From Bacteroidota bacterium (lineage in GTDB: Bacteria; Bacteroidota; Ignavibacteria; Kapaibacteriales; NICIL-2): 47,617 bases of DNA. This document shows, in pieces, positions 1-8,448 of this stretch; position 1 is the first letter of the stretch; each line of letters opens with the position of its first letter. The stretch is from positions 1 through 47,617 of the forward strand of contig JAIBAE010000027.1 in the NCBI GenBank assembly GCA_019695345.1, written 5' to 3'. Under the pieces are notes generated by a model, which searched no databases, was not told the origin of the DNA, and worked only from the letters and a program-made list of their open reading frames with translations. Both the position numbers and the translations under genes were made by a program.

Positions 1-120
1 GTTGCCAATAAGTATACGCGGTAGTGTCTGCGCAGTAAGCAACGGAGTTATAAAAAGAATAGCACTCACAATCAATGTGAATGCTATTGTAGTACGTAAG
101 CTTATTCTAATATCTGCCAT
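1..120 (-). CDS. Exported protein, N-terminal fragment (runs off the left edge)
   Basis: An ATG at 118-120 opens a reading frame of 40 codons that stays open to the window edge. It begins MADIRISLRTT, continues with a hydrophobic stretch (about residues 12-27), and reaches an alanine-containing site (LLTAQ) typical of signal peptidase I cleavage, so the product is probably exported. A GGAAAAAAG tract precedes the start. It lies 67 bp downstream of the deoxyhypusine-synthase-like gene on the same strand and may be cotranscribed. The mature protein is outside the window, so no function can be given. Confidence 0.6.
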   Translation of the reverse strand, partial: MADIRISLRTTIAFTLIVSAILFITPLLTAQTLPRILIGN

Positions 121-187
121 CACTTTTTTCCAATACTTTTTCAACTACCTTTTGCGAGAGACACAGTACCGAGTTAATTAGTAACTC

Positions 188-1168
188 TTACCACCGCAAT
201 AACCATCCAAATAATAACGGAGCAACAATTGTTGCATCGCTCTCAACTATAAACTTAGGTGTTTCAATACCAAGTTTGCCCCATGTAATTTTTTCGTTTG
301 GAACTGCACCCGAATACGAGCCATAACTTGTGGTGCTATCGCTAATCTGGCAGAAGTAACTCCAGAACGGAATATCGTGCATTTCCATATCCTGATACAA
401 CATAGGCACAACACAAATTGGGAAATCACCTGCAATACCACCGCCAATCTGGAAGAACCCTACACCTTTACCGCTACAATTTTCAATGTACCATTGTGCC
501 AACCAAGCCATATACTCAATACCGCTTTTCATAGTGCTAGCTTTAATCTCGTTTTTAATTACATACGAGGCAAAGATGTTACCCATTGTGGAGTCTTCCC
601 AGCCCGGAACGACTATTGGTAAGTTCTTTTCGGCAGCGGCTAACATCCATGAATTCTTTGGGTCAATCTCGTAATACTGTTCCAACACACCCGAGAGCAA
701 CATTTTGTACATGTACTCATGTGGGAAGTACCGCTCACCATTATCATCAGCTTCTTTCCAAAGTTTATGAATGTGCTTTTGTAAACGACGGAACGCTTCC
801 TCCTCCGGGATACATGTATCTGTTACACGGTTATAATGATTCTCTAACAAATCCCATTCATCCTGAGGCGATAAATCACGGTAATGCGGAACTCGTTTGT
901 AATGTGAGTGAGCAACCAGATTCATTATATCTTCTTCAAGATTAGCCCCCGTACAAGAAATAATAGCAACCTTATCCTGACGTATCATTTCAGCGAGTGA
1001 TTTTCCTAATTCGGCAGTACTCATAGCACCTGCCAAGGTTATCATCATTTTACCGCCTTCATCAAGATGACGTTCATATCCTTTAGCTGCATCCATCAAT
1101 GCTGCGGCATTAAAATGCAGGTAATGCTCTTCCATGAATTGAGAAATTGGTCCACGGGTTGTACTCAT
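188..1168 (-). CDS. Deoxyhypusine synthase-like / homospermidine synthase-like enzyme
   Basis: This 326-residue protein belongs to the NAD-dependent deoxyhypusine synthase family, which transfers the aminobutyl group of spermidine through a lysine imine. Visible family features are GAMSTAELGK near residue 47, the nucleotide-fold segment IISCTGANLEED near 69-80, the glycine-rich QIGGGIAGDFP near 242-252, and the WGK motif near 296-298 with the presumed catalytic lysine. The end of the family fold (ESDATIVAPLL) is intact. Bacteria lack eIF5A, so bacterial members are thought to use small amines, for example making homospermidine; the substrate here is not determined. A TATTTTTG box and a perfect 12-bp palindrome lie just upstream. 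Confidence 0.85.
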   Translation of the reverse strand: MSTTRGPISQFMEEHYLHFNAAALMDAAKGYERHLDEGGKMMITLAGAMSTAELGKSLAEMIRQDKVAIISCTGANLEEDIMNLVAHSHYKRVPHYRDLSPQDEWDLLENHYNRVTDTCIPEEEAFRRLQKHIHKLWKEADDNGERYFPHEYMYKMLLSGVLEQYYEIDPKNSWMLAAAEKNLPIVVPGWEDSTMGNIFASYVIKNEIKASTMKSGIEYMAWLAQWYIENCSGKGVGFFQIGGGIAGDFPICVVPMLYQDMEMHDIPFWSYFCQISDSTTSYGSYSGAVPNEKITWGKLGIETPKFIVESDATIVAPLLFGWLLRW

Positions 1169-1203
1169 GATAATTTTATAGTTTGTGGGTAATTCTTACA
1201 AAA

Positions 1204-1219
1204 TTTGCGCGCAAAAATA
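1204..1219 (-). promoter_or_regulatory. Promoter -7-like box overlapping a perfect palindrome
   Basis: Read on the minus strand, TATTTTTG (1212-1219) matches the Bacteroidota -7 pattern TAnnTTTG and lies 43 bp before the start codon at 1168. The perfect 12-bp palindrome TTTGCGCGCAAA (1204-1215) overlaps its downstream end, where a repressor would block initiation. The operator role is inferred; no convincing -33 TTTG is seen. Confidence 0.35.
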
Positions 1220-1252
1220 CGGGATTTGCCTGTTTCAGAGTAGTTAATATTA

Positions 1253-1312
1253 TGCTATCGCAAACGGCACCTAATTTCAGTTTCTAAAGTCCCTCCTTTT
1301 GCCGGAGAGAAC
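1253..1312 (+). repeat. Dispersed intergenic element, family A copy 1
   Basis: Left box TGCTATCGC, then ACGGCACC, and right box GCCGGAGAGAAC. CGGCA (1265-1269) can pair with TGCCG (1300-1304) across 30 nt. It lies between two divergent genes. Confidence 0.7.
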
Positions 1313-1346
1313 AGTAGTTATAAATACTCTCATCATCTTGTTTCTC

Positions 1347-1364
1347 CTGAAACAACTGTTTCAG
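1347..1364. promoter_or_regulatory. Operator-like dyad upstream of the 1420 gene
   Basis: Perfect 8-bp inverted repeat CTGAAACA / TGTTTCAG with a 2-bp spacer, 55 bp before the start at 1420. A single half-site TGTTTCAG also occurs at 1231-1238, nearer the divergent gene. This arrangement suggests binding of a dimeric regulator; the regulator is unknown. Confidence 0.35.
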
Positions 1365-1419
1365 ATTGTTATTATTGTAACATGAAAGCTTTTAACGTAC
1401 TACAATTAGGTTACTACAT

Positions 1420-3699
1420 ATGATACACAGGCTTATTTTATTAGTACTCGCTGTTACGGGTTTCAATTTGTGTACTGCTTCTGCACAACAAAATTCATGG
1501 ATTGCACAGAGCATGCACCCATTTACAACAGCTATGGTATTTTCTCCTAATAGAAGTGCAGTCTGTTTTTATCAGAATCTCCCGAATAATAAATGCGACG
1601 TAAACATACATGACACGTACAGCAGAGCCGTTTCAGCTTTATTTTTGGTGTCTGGAAATCCAACAATATGCAGAATCTCAAACAGTAGCAAGTATCTACT
1701 AACAGTTGATACAGCAAAACAGGTTACTATATATAATCAACTCACCGGCGAAAAGCTCAACTCATACATTGTAGATAATCTTACAAAGTCTTATATAACC
1801 GATATAAAGTTTAGAGATGATGATTCAACATTTACTATGGTACGAAAGTACTTAGACTACTATGTGTTTGTTGATACATGGAGTATACATAATTATCTTC
1901 CAATTTCATCTGACACTCTTACTGAATTCAACATTACTGAACGTTTACAACTCTCATCATCAGGTAAACTACTTTGCTATACAAAAGATAAAAACATATT
2001 CACCTATTTAGTACCCAATAAAAAATTACAAACTACAACCTCACAGTACACAGATAACTCCGGTAAAATCATAGGGTATTCCCATGATGATTCAATGTTT
2101 GTGTACTATGGGAAATCAGGTATTACCACCTATGCAATAAGAAGTACCGGAATAATTCCTGTTGCAAACAATTCTGAACTTTCCGGTAACTACGCAGAAT
2201 TCAATAACGAAAAATCATACATTGCTTTGGAAGGCGGTATTTACAAAGCTTCCTTGCAGGACAACCCCTTATTTACCCCGGAAGAAGGCGAATTTAATTC
2301 TCCTTTTACCACTACTTCAGACTTCTTTAAATTCTGTGATAACAATGATTTTTGGGTAGGTGCGAATAGAACTACTACATGCCAAATGGAGTTTTATGCC
2401 AAGTATAAAATTAATACTCTTGGTAAAGCATTTTTAGTTTATGATTTGAATAGCGAAACCCTCAAAGATCAATTCCCATGCGGACATGGAAATCTTAAGA
2501 ATATCATATCAACTGAATTTTCTTTAAATGATGCAACGTTAGTGACAACCGACCACACCAATCTATCCTGTTTTTGGCGTACATCAAATGGGGCTTTTAT
2601 CAGAGAATTTTTTGCTCCTAATGTAAAACCGTATTTATCAAGTACCGGGGCTGAGTTCTATATTGCCGACTCAAAACAAATAAAGGAGTACAGCGTTGAA
2701 TTTCCAACTATGAATTGGAGTTTGAATTACGACGAACTGCCTGAAATTCCAAAGGTATTCAATACTCCCAATAAAATGTACATTCTCGTTGTTTCAAGAA
2801 GTAAGGGTTATTGCATCAACTCAGAAAGCCGGAGTATTATCTCATCATTTTCCGAGACAATAAACAATCCTTCTGTTACTTCAAACAACACCTTATTATT
2901 TACTTCCGGTTCAGATATTAAAGAATTCAATCCAAGCACAAGGGTAGTGAAAACTATAATGTCCATTTCAAATGAAACACTAAAACCAGATTCTGTAAAT
3001 TTTTCATATTCTGGTAATGCGCTTGTAACCTATACAATAGCACGGAAGTTCACAAATCAATCGGGTCTCAATACATATCTTTCCAAGGTATATTCTATAC
3101 CCGATGCCAAGCTTTTATATGTTGATTCGTTGATAAACACAGCGTTAGTACCGTATCTCCACCCGGACGGTAAATACATACATTTTTCTCGTTCAACTAA
3201 AATTAACAGCGAAAACAATTTCAAAGGGCAGGCACTAACTGTAGAGACATCCACTAAGCATCCATTATGCGATACTAATTATTATGGAGGCATAACATCA
3301 CCAATTGTGTTTCAGGCAATTCCATCAAGGTCTGCTAAGGTTATAAGTTATACTTTTTCATGTGGTTCAACTATAATTGTTAGTCCTCCCCCATGCGATG
3401 CAGCACTGGATGTTTACGAAAGTCCAATCTCAACTACTAACGTTAATACTACCCCTAATCCTTATTCATCAACCGTAAAAATTACGTTTCAATTAGAACA
3501 ACCACATTCATTTTCGGGTGAGGTAAAACTTTACAACATTCAGGGTGAGGTTGTTTTCTTCAACAACATCAAGGTAACCGATGCCTCAGAACAACAGATT
3601 ATTCTGAATACACCTACCTTACCTCAAGGTTTATACTTTACAGAAATAACGATCGGCTCAACAATCATCCGAGGAAAACTAATGAAGAGTAATGAATAG
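1420..3699 (+). CDS. Secreted beta-propeller-like protein with T9SS sorting domain
   Basis: A 759-residue protein with a clear N-terminal signal peptide ending near residue 23 (TASAQ). The body holds irregular WD40/propeller-like blades recognisable by segments such as MVFSPNRSAV, CRISNSSKYLL and EFSLNDATLV, similar in style to the 22305-23639 protein. The last 80 or so residues form a T9SS type A sorting domain: PNP near the beginning, a beta-strand with LYNIQGEVV, then LPQGLYFTEI and a terminal basic KLMKSNE. The protein is therefore expected to cross the inner membrane by Sec and be exported or anchored at the cell surface by T9SS. No catalytic motif is recognised. It is monocistronic and convergent with the ABC-F gene. 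Confidence 0.8.
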   Translation: MIHRLILLVLAVTGFNLCTASAQQNSWIAQSMHPFTTAMVFSPNRSAVCFYQNLPNNKCDVNIHDTYSRAVSALFLVSGNPTICRISNSSKYLLTVDTAKQVTIYNQLTGEKLNSYIVDNLTKSYITDIKFRDDDSTFTMVRKYLDYYVFVDTWSIHNYLPISSDTLTEFNITERLQLSSSGKLLCYTKDKNIFTYLVPNKKLQTTTSQYTDNSGKIIGYSHDDSMFVYYGKSGITTYAIRSTGIIPVANNSELSGNYAEFNNEKSYIALEGGIYKASLQDNPLFTPEEGEFNSPFTTTSDFFKFCDNNDFWVGANRTTTCQMEFYAKYKINTLGKAFLVYDLNSETLKDQFPCGHGNLKNIISTEFSLNDATLVTTDHTNLSCFWRTSNGAFIREFFAPNVKPYLSSTGAEFYIADSKQIKEYSVEFPTMNWSLNYDELPEIPKVFNTPNKMYILVVSRSKGYCINSESRSIISSFSETINNPSVTSNNTLLFTSGSDIKEFNPSTRVVKTIMSISNETLKPDSVNFSYSGNALVTYTIARKFTNQSGLNTYLSKVYSIPDAKLLYVDSLINTALVPYLHPDGKYIHFSRSTKINSENNFKGQALTVETSTKHPLCDTNYYGGITSPIVFQAIPSRSAKVISYTFSCGSTIIVSPPPCDAALDVYESPISTTNVNTTPNPYSSTVKITFQLEQPHSFSGEVKLYNIQGEVVFFNNIKVTDASEQQIILNTPTLPQGLYFTEITIGSTIIRGKLMKSNE

Positions 3700-3704
3700 C
3701 TTTC

Positions 3705-3768
3705 TGCTATCGCATGACGGCACCGCAACTCATATACGGTAAACGCCGTTACTTGCCGGACGGACTCT
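3705..3768 (+). repeat. Dispersed intergenic element, family A copy 2
   Basis: Starts 5 bp after the stop codon of the preceding gene. TGCTATCGC box; CGGCA (3718-3722) pairs with TGCCG (3754-3758) across 31 nt. Confidence 0.7.
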
Positions 3769-3811
3769 CCTGCACCAACAAGGGTTAACCGTGCATGTTG
3801 GTTGGTGCAGG
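3769..3811. terminator. Hairpin between convergent genes
   Basis: CTGCACCAAC (3770-3779) pairs with GTTGGTGCAG (3801-3810). The stem lies between two convergent genes and could stop transcription from both sides, although neither strand has a strong T-tract. It follows directly after a family A element. Confidence 0.5.
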
Positions 3812-3827
3812 CAAATAAAGAAGAGTA

Positions 3828-5753
3828 TTAACTCAATTGTTCACTTAATGCTGCCCATTCTTCCATTTTACGTGCTAGTTCTTCTTTAGCTTTATTGTGT
3901 TGTTCTACTGTTGTGCTAAAATCTTTTTGTTTATAAAATTCAGCATCCGCAAGTTTTGAATCAAGTTGTTTTATGGTGCTTTCAAGTTCGGCAATACGTT
4001 CTTCGCATTGTTCAATAGAGCGTTTAATCTTGCGGGTCTCGTTATCCTTTTGTTTGTTTTGCTCACGCTCTACCTGCATTGGTTTCTTTTCTTCTTTTGC
4101 ACTTGCCTTTTCCGCTCTGCTTGCTTCCAACTGGCGGAAAGATTCCAATTTACGTGCCTGCAAATAACCGTAAATATCACCAAGATATTCCGTTAACTTT
4201 CCCTCGCGGAATTCAATCACTTTTGTGGTTAATCCCTGTAAAAAGTCACGGTCGTGCGATACCACTATCAACGCGCCCTCATAATCCATCAATGCTTGTT
4301 TTAACACATCCTTACTTTTCATATCAAGGTGGTTTGTCGGCTCGTCAAGAATCAATAAATTCACCGGTTCTAACAACAGCTTTGCCATAGCCAATCGTGA
4401 TTTTTCTCCACCCGATAACACTCGTACCTTTTTGTTTACCGAATCGCCACTAAACAAAAACGCACCTAACAAACTGCGAATCTTTGTACGCATCTCACCT
4501 TTAGCCGCGCGGTCAATTATATCAAAAACACTTGCATCACTATCTAACGATTCCGCCTGATGCTGTTCGTAGTAACCAATCACTACATTGTGTCCTAACG
4601 TAAGAGTCCCCTCAAACTCGTCGCTACCGGCAATCAATCTGGAGAACGTAGATTTACCTTCACCATTTTTTCCAACAAACGCTACTCGCTCGCCACGACC
4701 TAACGAAAACTCAATGTCGTGTAATACATGTTTGGTTCCGTATGATTTGTTAAGCCCATGTGTTTCAACAACACTTAAACCACTGCGTGGCGCAGGCGGA
4801 AACTGAAAACGTATACTTGATGTATCTTCTTCTTCTACTTCAATGCGTTCAATTTTATCTAACATTTTCACTCGCGATTGCGCTCTGGATGCAAACGATG
4901 CCTTTGCCTTAAAGCGCTCTATAAAACGTTCTTGTTGTGCTATCTCGCGTTCTTGGTTAGCAGCAGCTGACATTTGTATTGACCTGCGTTCTGCGCGTTG
5001 TTCAAGATATTTAGAGTAAGCGCAATTGTAGTCATCAATATCGCCGTTTGTAATTTCAATTGTGCGGTTTGTAACGGTATCTAAAAATGTTTTATCGTGC
5101 GATACTAGCACCACAGCGCCTTCGTAGTTTTTAAGGAACTGCTCTAACCACTGAACAGACTCAATATCCAAGTGGTTAGTTGGCTCGTCAAGCAAGATAC
5201 AATCGGGCTTGCGTAGTAATATCTTACCTAACTCAATTCGCATTTGCCAACCACCGGAAAACTCTTCGCAGAGTCTGTCCATATCGGCAGTAGTAAAACC
5301 AAGACCGTTCAAAATACTTTCAATATCTGCACGCATTGTTGCACCACCTAAACGAATAAACTCATCGTTGGCGTCGCTCATATCGTGCAGGATTTTACTG
5401 TACTCATCACTTTCGTAATCGGTGCGGATTGTAAGTTCATCACTCAGTTTGTGAACCTTGTCATTCAGCTCTAATGCTCGGGTGAACACATGGCTTGCCA
5501 CTTCATCAAATACTGTTTTTCCTGCAGCGGTAATTCCATCCTGCGGTAAGTATCCAATAGTGTACGCGTTGGGAGTAATAATCTCGCCTTCATCGGCACG
5601 GTGAAGTTTTGCCAACAATTTTAGCAACGACGACTTCCCTGCCCCGTTTTTCCCAACTAACCCTATTCTATCGCGTGGGTTTATAGTAAAGGTAATATCA
5701 TCAAACAGGGCTTTGCCGCCAAAGCGAATCGTTATATGTGAAATCGTAATCAT
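3828..5753 (-). CDS. ABC-F family ATPase (ribosome-associated type)
   Basis: A 641-residue protein with two ABC ATPase domains in tandem and no membrane segment, the ABC-F layout (EttA, Uup, YdiF). Domain 1 has Walker A GKNGAGKSS (34-42), signature FSGGW (165-169) and Walker B ILLDEP (186-191). Domain 2 has Walker A GKNGEGKST (361-369), signature LSGGE (446-450) and Walker B LILDEP (467-472). The charged interdomain linker (about 250-310) is the element that reaches the ribosomal E/P site in this family. Residues from about 540 onward are a charged coiled coil, as in Uup/YdiF types. Such proteins adjust stalled ribosomes or protect them from antibiotics; the sequence does not tell which. A TATCTTTG box lies 32 bp upstream. 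Confidence 0.93.
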   Translation of the reverse strand: MITISHITIRFGGKALFDDITFTINPRDRIGLVGKNGAGKSSLLKLLAKLHRADEGEIITPNAYTIGYLPQDGITAAGKTVFDEVASHVFTRALELNDKVHKLSDELTIRTDYESDEYSKILHDMSDANDEFIRLGGATMRADIESILNGLGFTTADMDRLCEEFSGGWQMRIELGKILLRKPDCILLDEPTNHLDIESVQWLEQFLKNYEGAVVLVSHDKTFLDTVTNRTIEITNGDIDDYNCAYSKYLEQRAERRSIQMSAAANQEREIAQQERFIERFKAKASFASRAQSRVKMLDKIERIEVEEEDTSSIRFQFPPAPRSGLSVVETHGLNKSYGTKHVLHDIEFSLGRGERVAFVGKNGEGKSTFSRLIAGSDEFEGTLTLGHNVVIGYYEQHQAESLDSDASVFDIIDRAAKGEMRTKIRSLLGAFLFSGDSVNKKVRVLSGGEKSRLAMAKLLLEPVNLLILDEPTNHLDMKSKDVLKQALMDYEGALIVVSHDRDFLQGLTTKVIEFREGKLTEYLGDIYGYLQARKLESFRQLEASRAEKASAKEEKKPMQVEREQNKQKDNETRKIKRSIEQCEERIAELESTIKQLDSKLADAEFYKQKDFSTTVEQHNKAKEELARKMEEWAALSEQLS

Positions 5754-5785
5754 GCAAAAATTGACAGTATTTTAAAATCAGAATA

Positions 5786-5793
5786 CAAAGATA
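5786..5793 (-). promoter_or_regulatory. TAnnTTTG promoter box for the ABC-F gene
   Basis: TATCTTTG on the minus strand, 32 bp before the start at 5753. It matches the Bacteroidota -7 consensus; the -33 partner is weak. Confidence 0.4.
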
Positions 5794-5814
5794 GAACCTA
5801 TTCAAGGATTTTTC

Positions 5815-5878
5815 TGCTTTCGCATGAACGCGCCGGTCAATATTCTTTAAAAGAGACCTCCTATTGCGTGAGTGTTCC
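5815..5878 (+). repeat. Dispersed intergenic element, family A copy 3
   Basis: A divergent copy in the 337-bp gap between the ABC-F gene and kbl. The stem sequence has changed to ACGCG (5828-5832) and TGCGT (5865-5869), which still pairs (one G-T) across 32 nt. Apart from this element and the two promoter boxes I see nothing in the gap. Confidence 0.6.
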
Positions 5879-6047
5879 TTGTACGTTAGGATAGCGTTTA
5901 TCGTTTGGGTGTTGCGTCCCACCAAAAGAGTGTTTGATTGCAAAGGTTCTTTCCGCAATGCGTTGGCTTGCCCTTTAATTACCCGTTTGGTGCCACAACC
6001 AAGAAAAATACTAGTACTATAACCACAGTTAGGTGGCGCATGTGTGT

Positions 6048-6055
6048 TATTTTTG
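6048..6055 (+). promoter_or_regulatory. TAnnTTTG promoter box for kbl
   Basis: TATTTTTG, 35 bp before the kbl start codon, at the same distance as similar boxes before gap and pgk. No Shine-Dalgarno sequence is visible before kbl. Confidence 0.35.
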
Positions 6056-6090
6056 CCAAACTTTAGAATGTTAACATTATTGGTTGCAAT

Positions 6091-7290
6091 ATGTACGGTT
6101 CATTTCAGCAGTATCTACAACAAGAGATTTCTTCGATTCGCGTAAGCGGTTTGTATAAGGAAGAACGTATAATTACTTCGCCACAGGGTGCAGAAATTTC
6201 TGTTTCGGTTAGCGACAAACCTGTTCTTAACTTTTGCGCTAACAATTACTTAGGATTATCATCTCACCCAAAAGTTATTGAAGCAGCTAAGCTTGCGTTG
6301 GATTCTCACGGGTTTGGTATGTCGTCCGTTCGTTTTATTTGTGGTACTCAGGACATACATAAAACCTTAGAACAAAAGATTGCTGAATTCTGCCATACCG
6401 ATGATACAATTTTATATGCTGCGTGCTTCGATGCAAACGGCGGTGTATTTGAACCGTTAATTGGCGAGATGGATGCAATCATTAGTGATGAACTTAACCA
6501 TGCATCTATTATAGATGGTGTCCGCCTTTGTAAAGCAAAACGATATCGTTACAAATGTTGCGATATGGCAGATTTGGAGGCACAACTTCAGCAAGCAAAA
6601 ACTGATGGAGCTCGGTTCATCATGATTGCAACTGATGCAGTATTCTCGATGGATGGAACGATTGCCCCACTTGATAAGATTTGTAATCTGGCTGATAAAT
6701 ATGAAGCATTAGTGATGGTTGATGAATGTCATTCTATGGGTTTTATGGGTAAAAACGGTCGTGGTGTGGTTGAACATTGCGGCGTCACCGGCAGAGTTGA
6801 TATTATAACCGGGACACTTGGCAAAGCTCTTGGTGGTGGCATTGGTGGATTTACAACCGGAAGAAAAGAAATTATTGATATGTTGCGCCAGCGTTCAAGA
6901 CCATATTTGTTTAGCAACTCGTTACCACCAAGTGTTGTTGGTGCAAGTATAGCAATCTTTGATTTGCTATCTTCTACCACAGAACTTCGCGATAAATTAG
7001 AATGGAATACAAATTACTTCCGTACAAAGATGAGCGGTTTGGGATTTGACATTAAACCGGGAACACATCCTATAACACCTATCATGCTATACGATGCACC
7101 TTTAGCACAAGAGTTTGCTAAACGCTTGTTGACAGAAGGTGTGTATGTAATTGGTTTCTTTTATCCGGTTGTTCCAAAAGGTTTGGCAAGAATACGCGTG
7201 CAGATAAGTGCAGGTCATACTCAGGCACATCTTGACCATGCTGTTTCCGCATTCGAGAAAATAGGACGTGAGTTAGGTGTTTTAAAGTAA
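6091..7290 (+). CDS. kbl: Glycine C-acetyltransferase (2-amino-3-ketobutyrate CoA ligase)
   Basis: A 399-residue PLP enzyme of the alpha-oxoamine synthase family, the usual Kbl length (about 398). It interconverts glycine plus acetyl-CoA with 2-amino-3-ketobutyrate plus CoA in threonine degradation. Seen in the sequence: NFCANNYLGLSSHP (47-60), SSVRFICGTQ (78-87), DELNHASIIDG (133-143), DECHSMGF (211-218), and the PLP-lysine motif GTLGKALGGG with K245. The RFICGTQ and MVDECHSMG wording fits Kbl better than BioF, SPT or HemA, but a related ligase cannot be wholly excluded. A threonine dehydrogenase partner is not adjacent. The gene ends 5 bp before the convergent bshA stop, with no terminator between them. 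Confidence 0.9.
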   Translation: MYGSFQQYLQQEISSIRVSGLYKEERIITSPQGAEISVSVSDKPVLNFCANNYLGLSSHPKVIEAAKLALDSHGFGMSSVRFICGTQDIHKTLEQKIAEFCHTDDTILYAACFDANGGVFEPLIGEMDAIISDELNHASIIDGVRLCKAKRYRYKCCDMADLEAQLQQAKTDGARFIMIATDAVFSMDGTIAPLDKICNLADKYEALVMVDECHSMGFMGKNGRGVVEHCGVTGRVDIITGTLGKALGGGIGGFTTGRKEIIDMLRQRSRPYLFSNSLPPSVVGASIAIFDLLSSTTELRDKLEWNTNYFRTKMSGLGFDIKPGTHPITPIMLYDAPLAQEFAKRLLTEGVYVIGFFYPVVPKGLARIRVQISAGHTQAHLDHAVSAFEKIGRELGVLK

Positions 7291-7295
7291 AAGCC

Positions 7296-8420
7296 TTACA
7301 AAAGTCTTTGGTAAAGCTGTTCGTATTGCGGTACTATTTTATTAGTATCAAAATTATCTACAGCAAAAGAACGCGCTTTGGCACTAAAGGCATCCCAACG
7401 TTTTGGTTGAGTAAGCAATTCTACTGCATATTTTGCCATACGTTGTACATCGCCAAGTTCGGAAATGTATCCGTTTTCGCCGTGTAATATAACTTCGGGA
7501 ATACCCCCAATGTTTGCACCAATAACGGGGACGCCACAACTTAGAGCTTCTAAGGCAGCCAAGCCAAAACTTTCTGATTGCGATGGGAGTAAAAATACAT
7601 CAGCTGCTGAAAGTATCTCAGGTAAGGCAGATTGTTTCCCAAGGAATGTAACGTAGTCATTCATGTTTAGTTCTCGGCATAGGCGTTCGGTATCAGCACG
7701 GTCGGGGCCATCGCCAACAAGAACTAACTTAGCATCTACGGTTTTTCTAACTTCAGCTAATATTCTAACGGTGTCTTGCACACGTTTTACCGAGCGAAAA
7801 TTAGAAATGTGCATCAGTATTTTTTCGTTGTTCTTTGCAATTCTTCTTCGTAAACCATCACAACGGTCATCGTGACGGATGTACACATTTGTATCAACAA
7901 AGTTGTGTATTACACTCATATCTGTTCTTGGAGTAAAGTTCTGTTTTGTTTTCTCCATTAGGTAACTCGAAACAGCAGTAACAGCATCAGACTGCTCTAA
8001 CGAAAATTTTACTAACGGATGAAACCCTGGCTCAAGCCCAACTAGAGTGATGTCAGTACCGTGTAATGTAGTTACAAGTTTAATCTGCTTTTTGGTGTTC
8101 AATATTTGTTTAGCCAAATAACCACTAATTGCATGTGGAATTGCATAATGCACATGAAGAACATCAAGATGTTCGTATTTATCAACATCAATTATTTTTC
8201 CTGCCAAGGCAAGAGTATATAATTGATGTTCCATTAAAGGATAACTGGGTATTTCCACCTCGTGGAAAAACACATTATCCTGAAATCTATCTAAGCGTAT
8301 CGGCATGGCATACGTAATAAAGTGAACTTGATGGCCTCGCCGAGCGAGTTCCATCCCAAGTTCAGTTGCAACAACGCCACTACCACCATACGTTGGATAA
8401 CAAACAATACCAATTTTCAT
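7296..8420 (-). CDS. bshA: N-acetyl-alpha-D-glucosaminyl L-malate synthase (bacillithiol synthesis)
   Basis: A 374-residue GT-B fold, GT4 glycosyltransferase that joins UDP-GlcNAc to L-malate, the first step of bacillithiol synthesis. The N-terminus MKIGIVCYPTYGGSGVVATELG is diagnostic of BshA rather than other GT4 enzymes, with the GGSG loop at 12-15. Further motifs are HVHYAIPHA near 94-102, TTLHGTDITLVG near 116-127, ISNFRSVKR near 206-214, and the nucleotide-sugar-binding ESFGLAALEAL with the two conserved glutamates. BshB and BshC are not in the window. The start is 28 bp from the divergent YigZ-family gene, so its promoter must overlap that short gap or the neighbouring coding sequence. 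Confidence 0.93.
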   Translation of the reverse strand: MKIGIVCYPTYGGSGVVATELGMELARRGHQVHFITYAMPIRLDRFQDNVFFHEVEIPSYPLMEHQLYTLALAGKIIDVDKYEHLDVLHVHYAIPHAISGYLAKQILNTKKQIKLVTTLHGTDITLVGLEPGFHPLVKFSLEQSDAVTAVSSYLMEKTKQNFTPRTDMSVIHNFVDTNVYIRHDDRCDGLRRRIAKNNEKILMHISNFRSVKRVQDTVRILAEVRKTVDAKLVLVGDGPDRADTERLCRELNMNDYVTFLGKQSALPEILSAADVFLLPSQSESFGLAALEALSCGVPVIGANIGGIPEVILHGENGYISELGDVQRMAKYAVELLTQPKRWDAFSAKARSFAVDNFDTNKIVPQYEQLYQRLL

Positions 8421-8448
8421 ACGTTAAAAGTAATTCGTGTCGTAAATA

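Noticed and set aside
586-945. A 119-codon plus-strand ORF inside the deoxyhypusine-synthase-like gene
   Set aside because: It is antisense to a well-conserved enzyme, with no upstream signals; a shadow ORF.
5701-5958. An 85-codon minus-strand ORF ahead of the ABC-F gene
   Set aside because: It overlaps the ABC-F start in another frame and a family A repeat; basic, random-looking composition.
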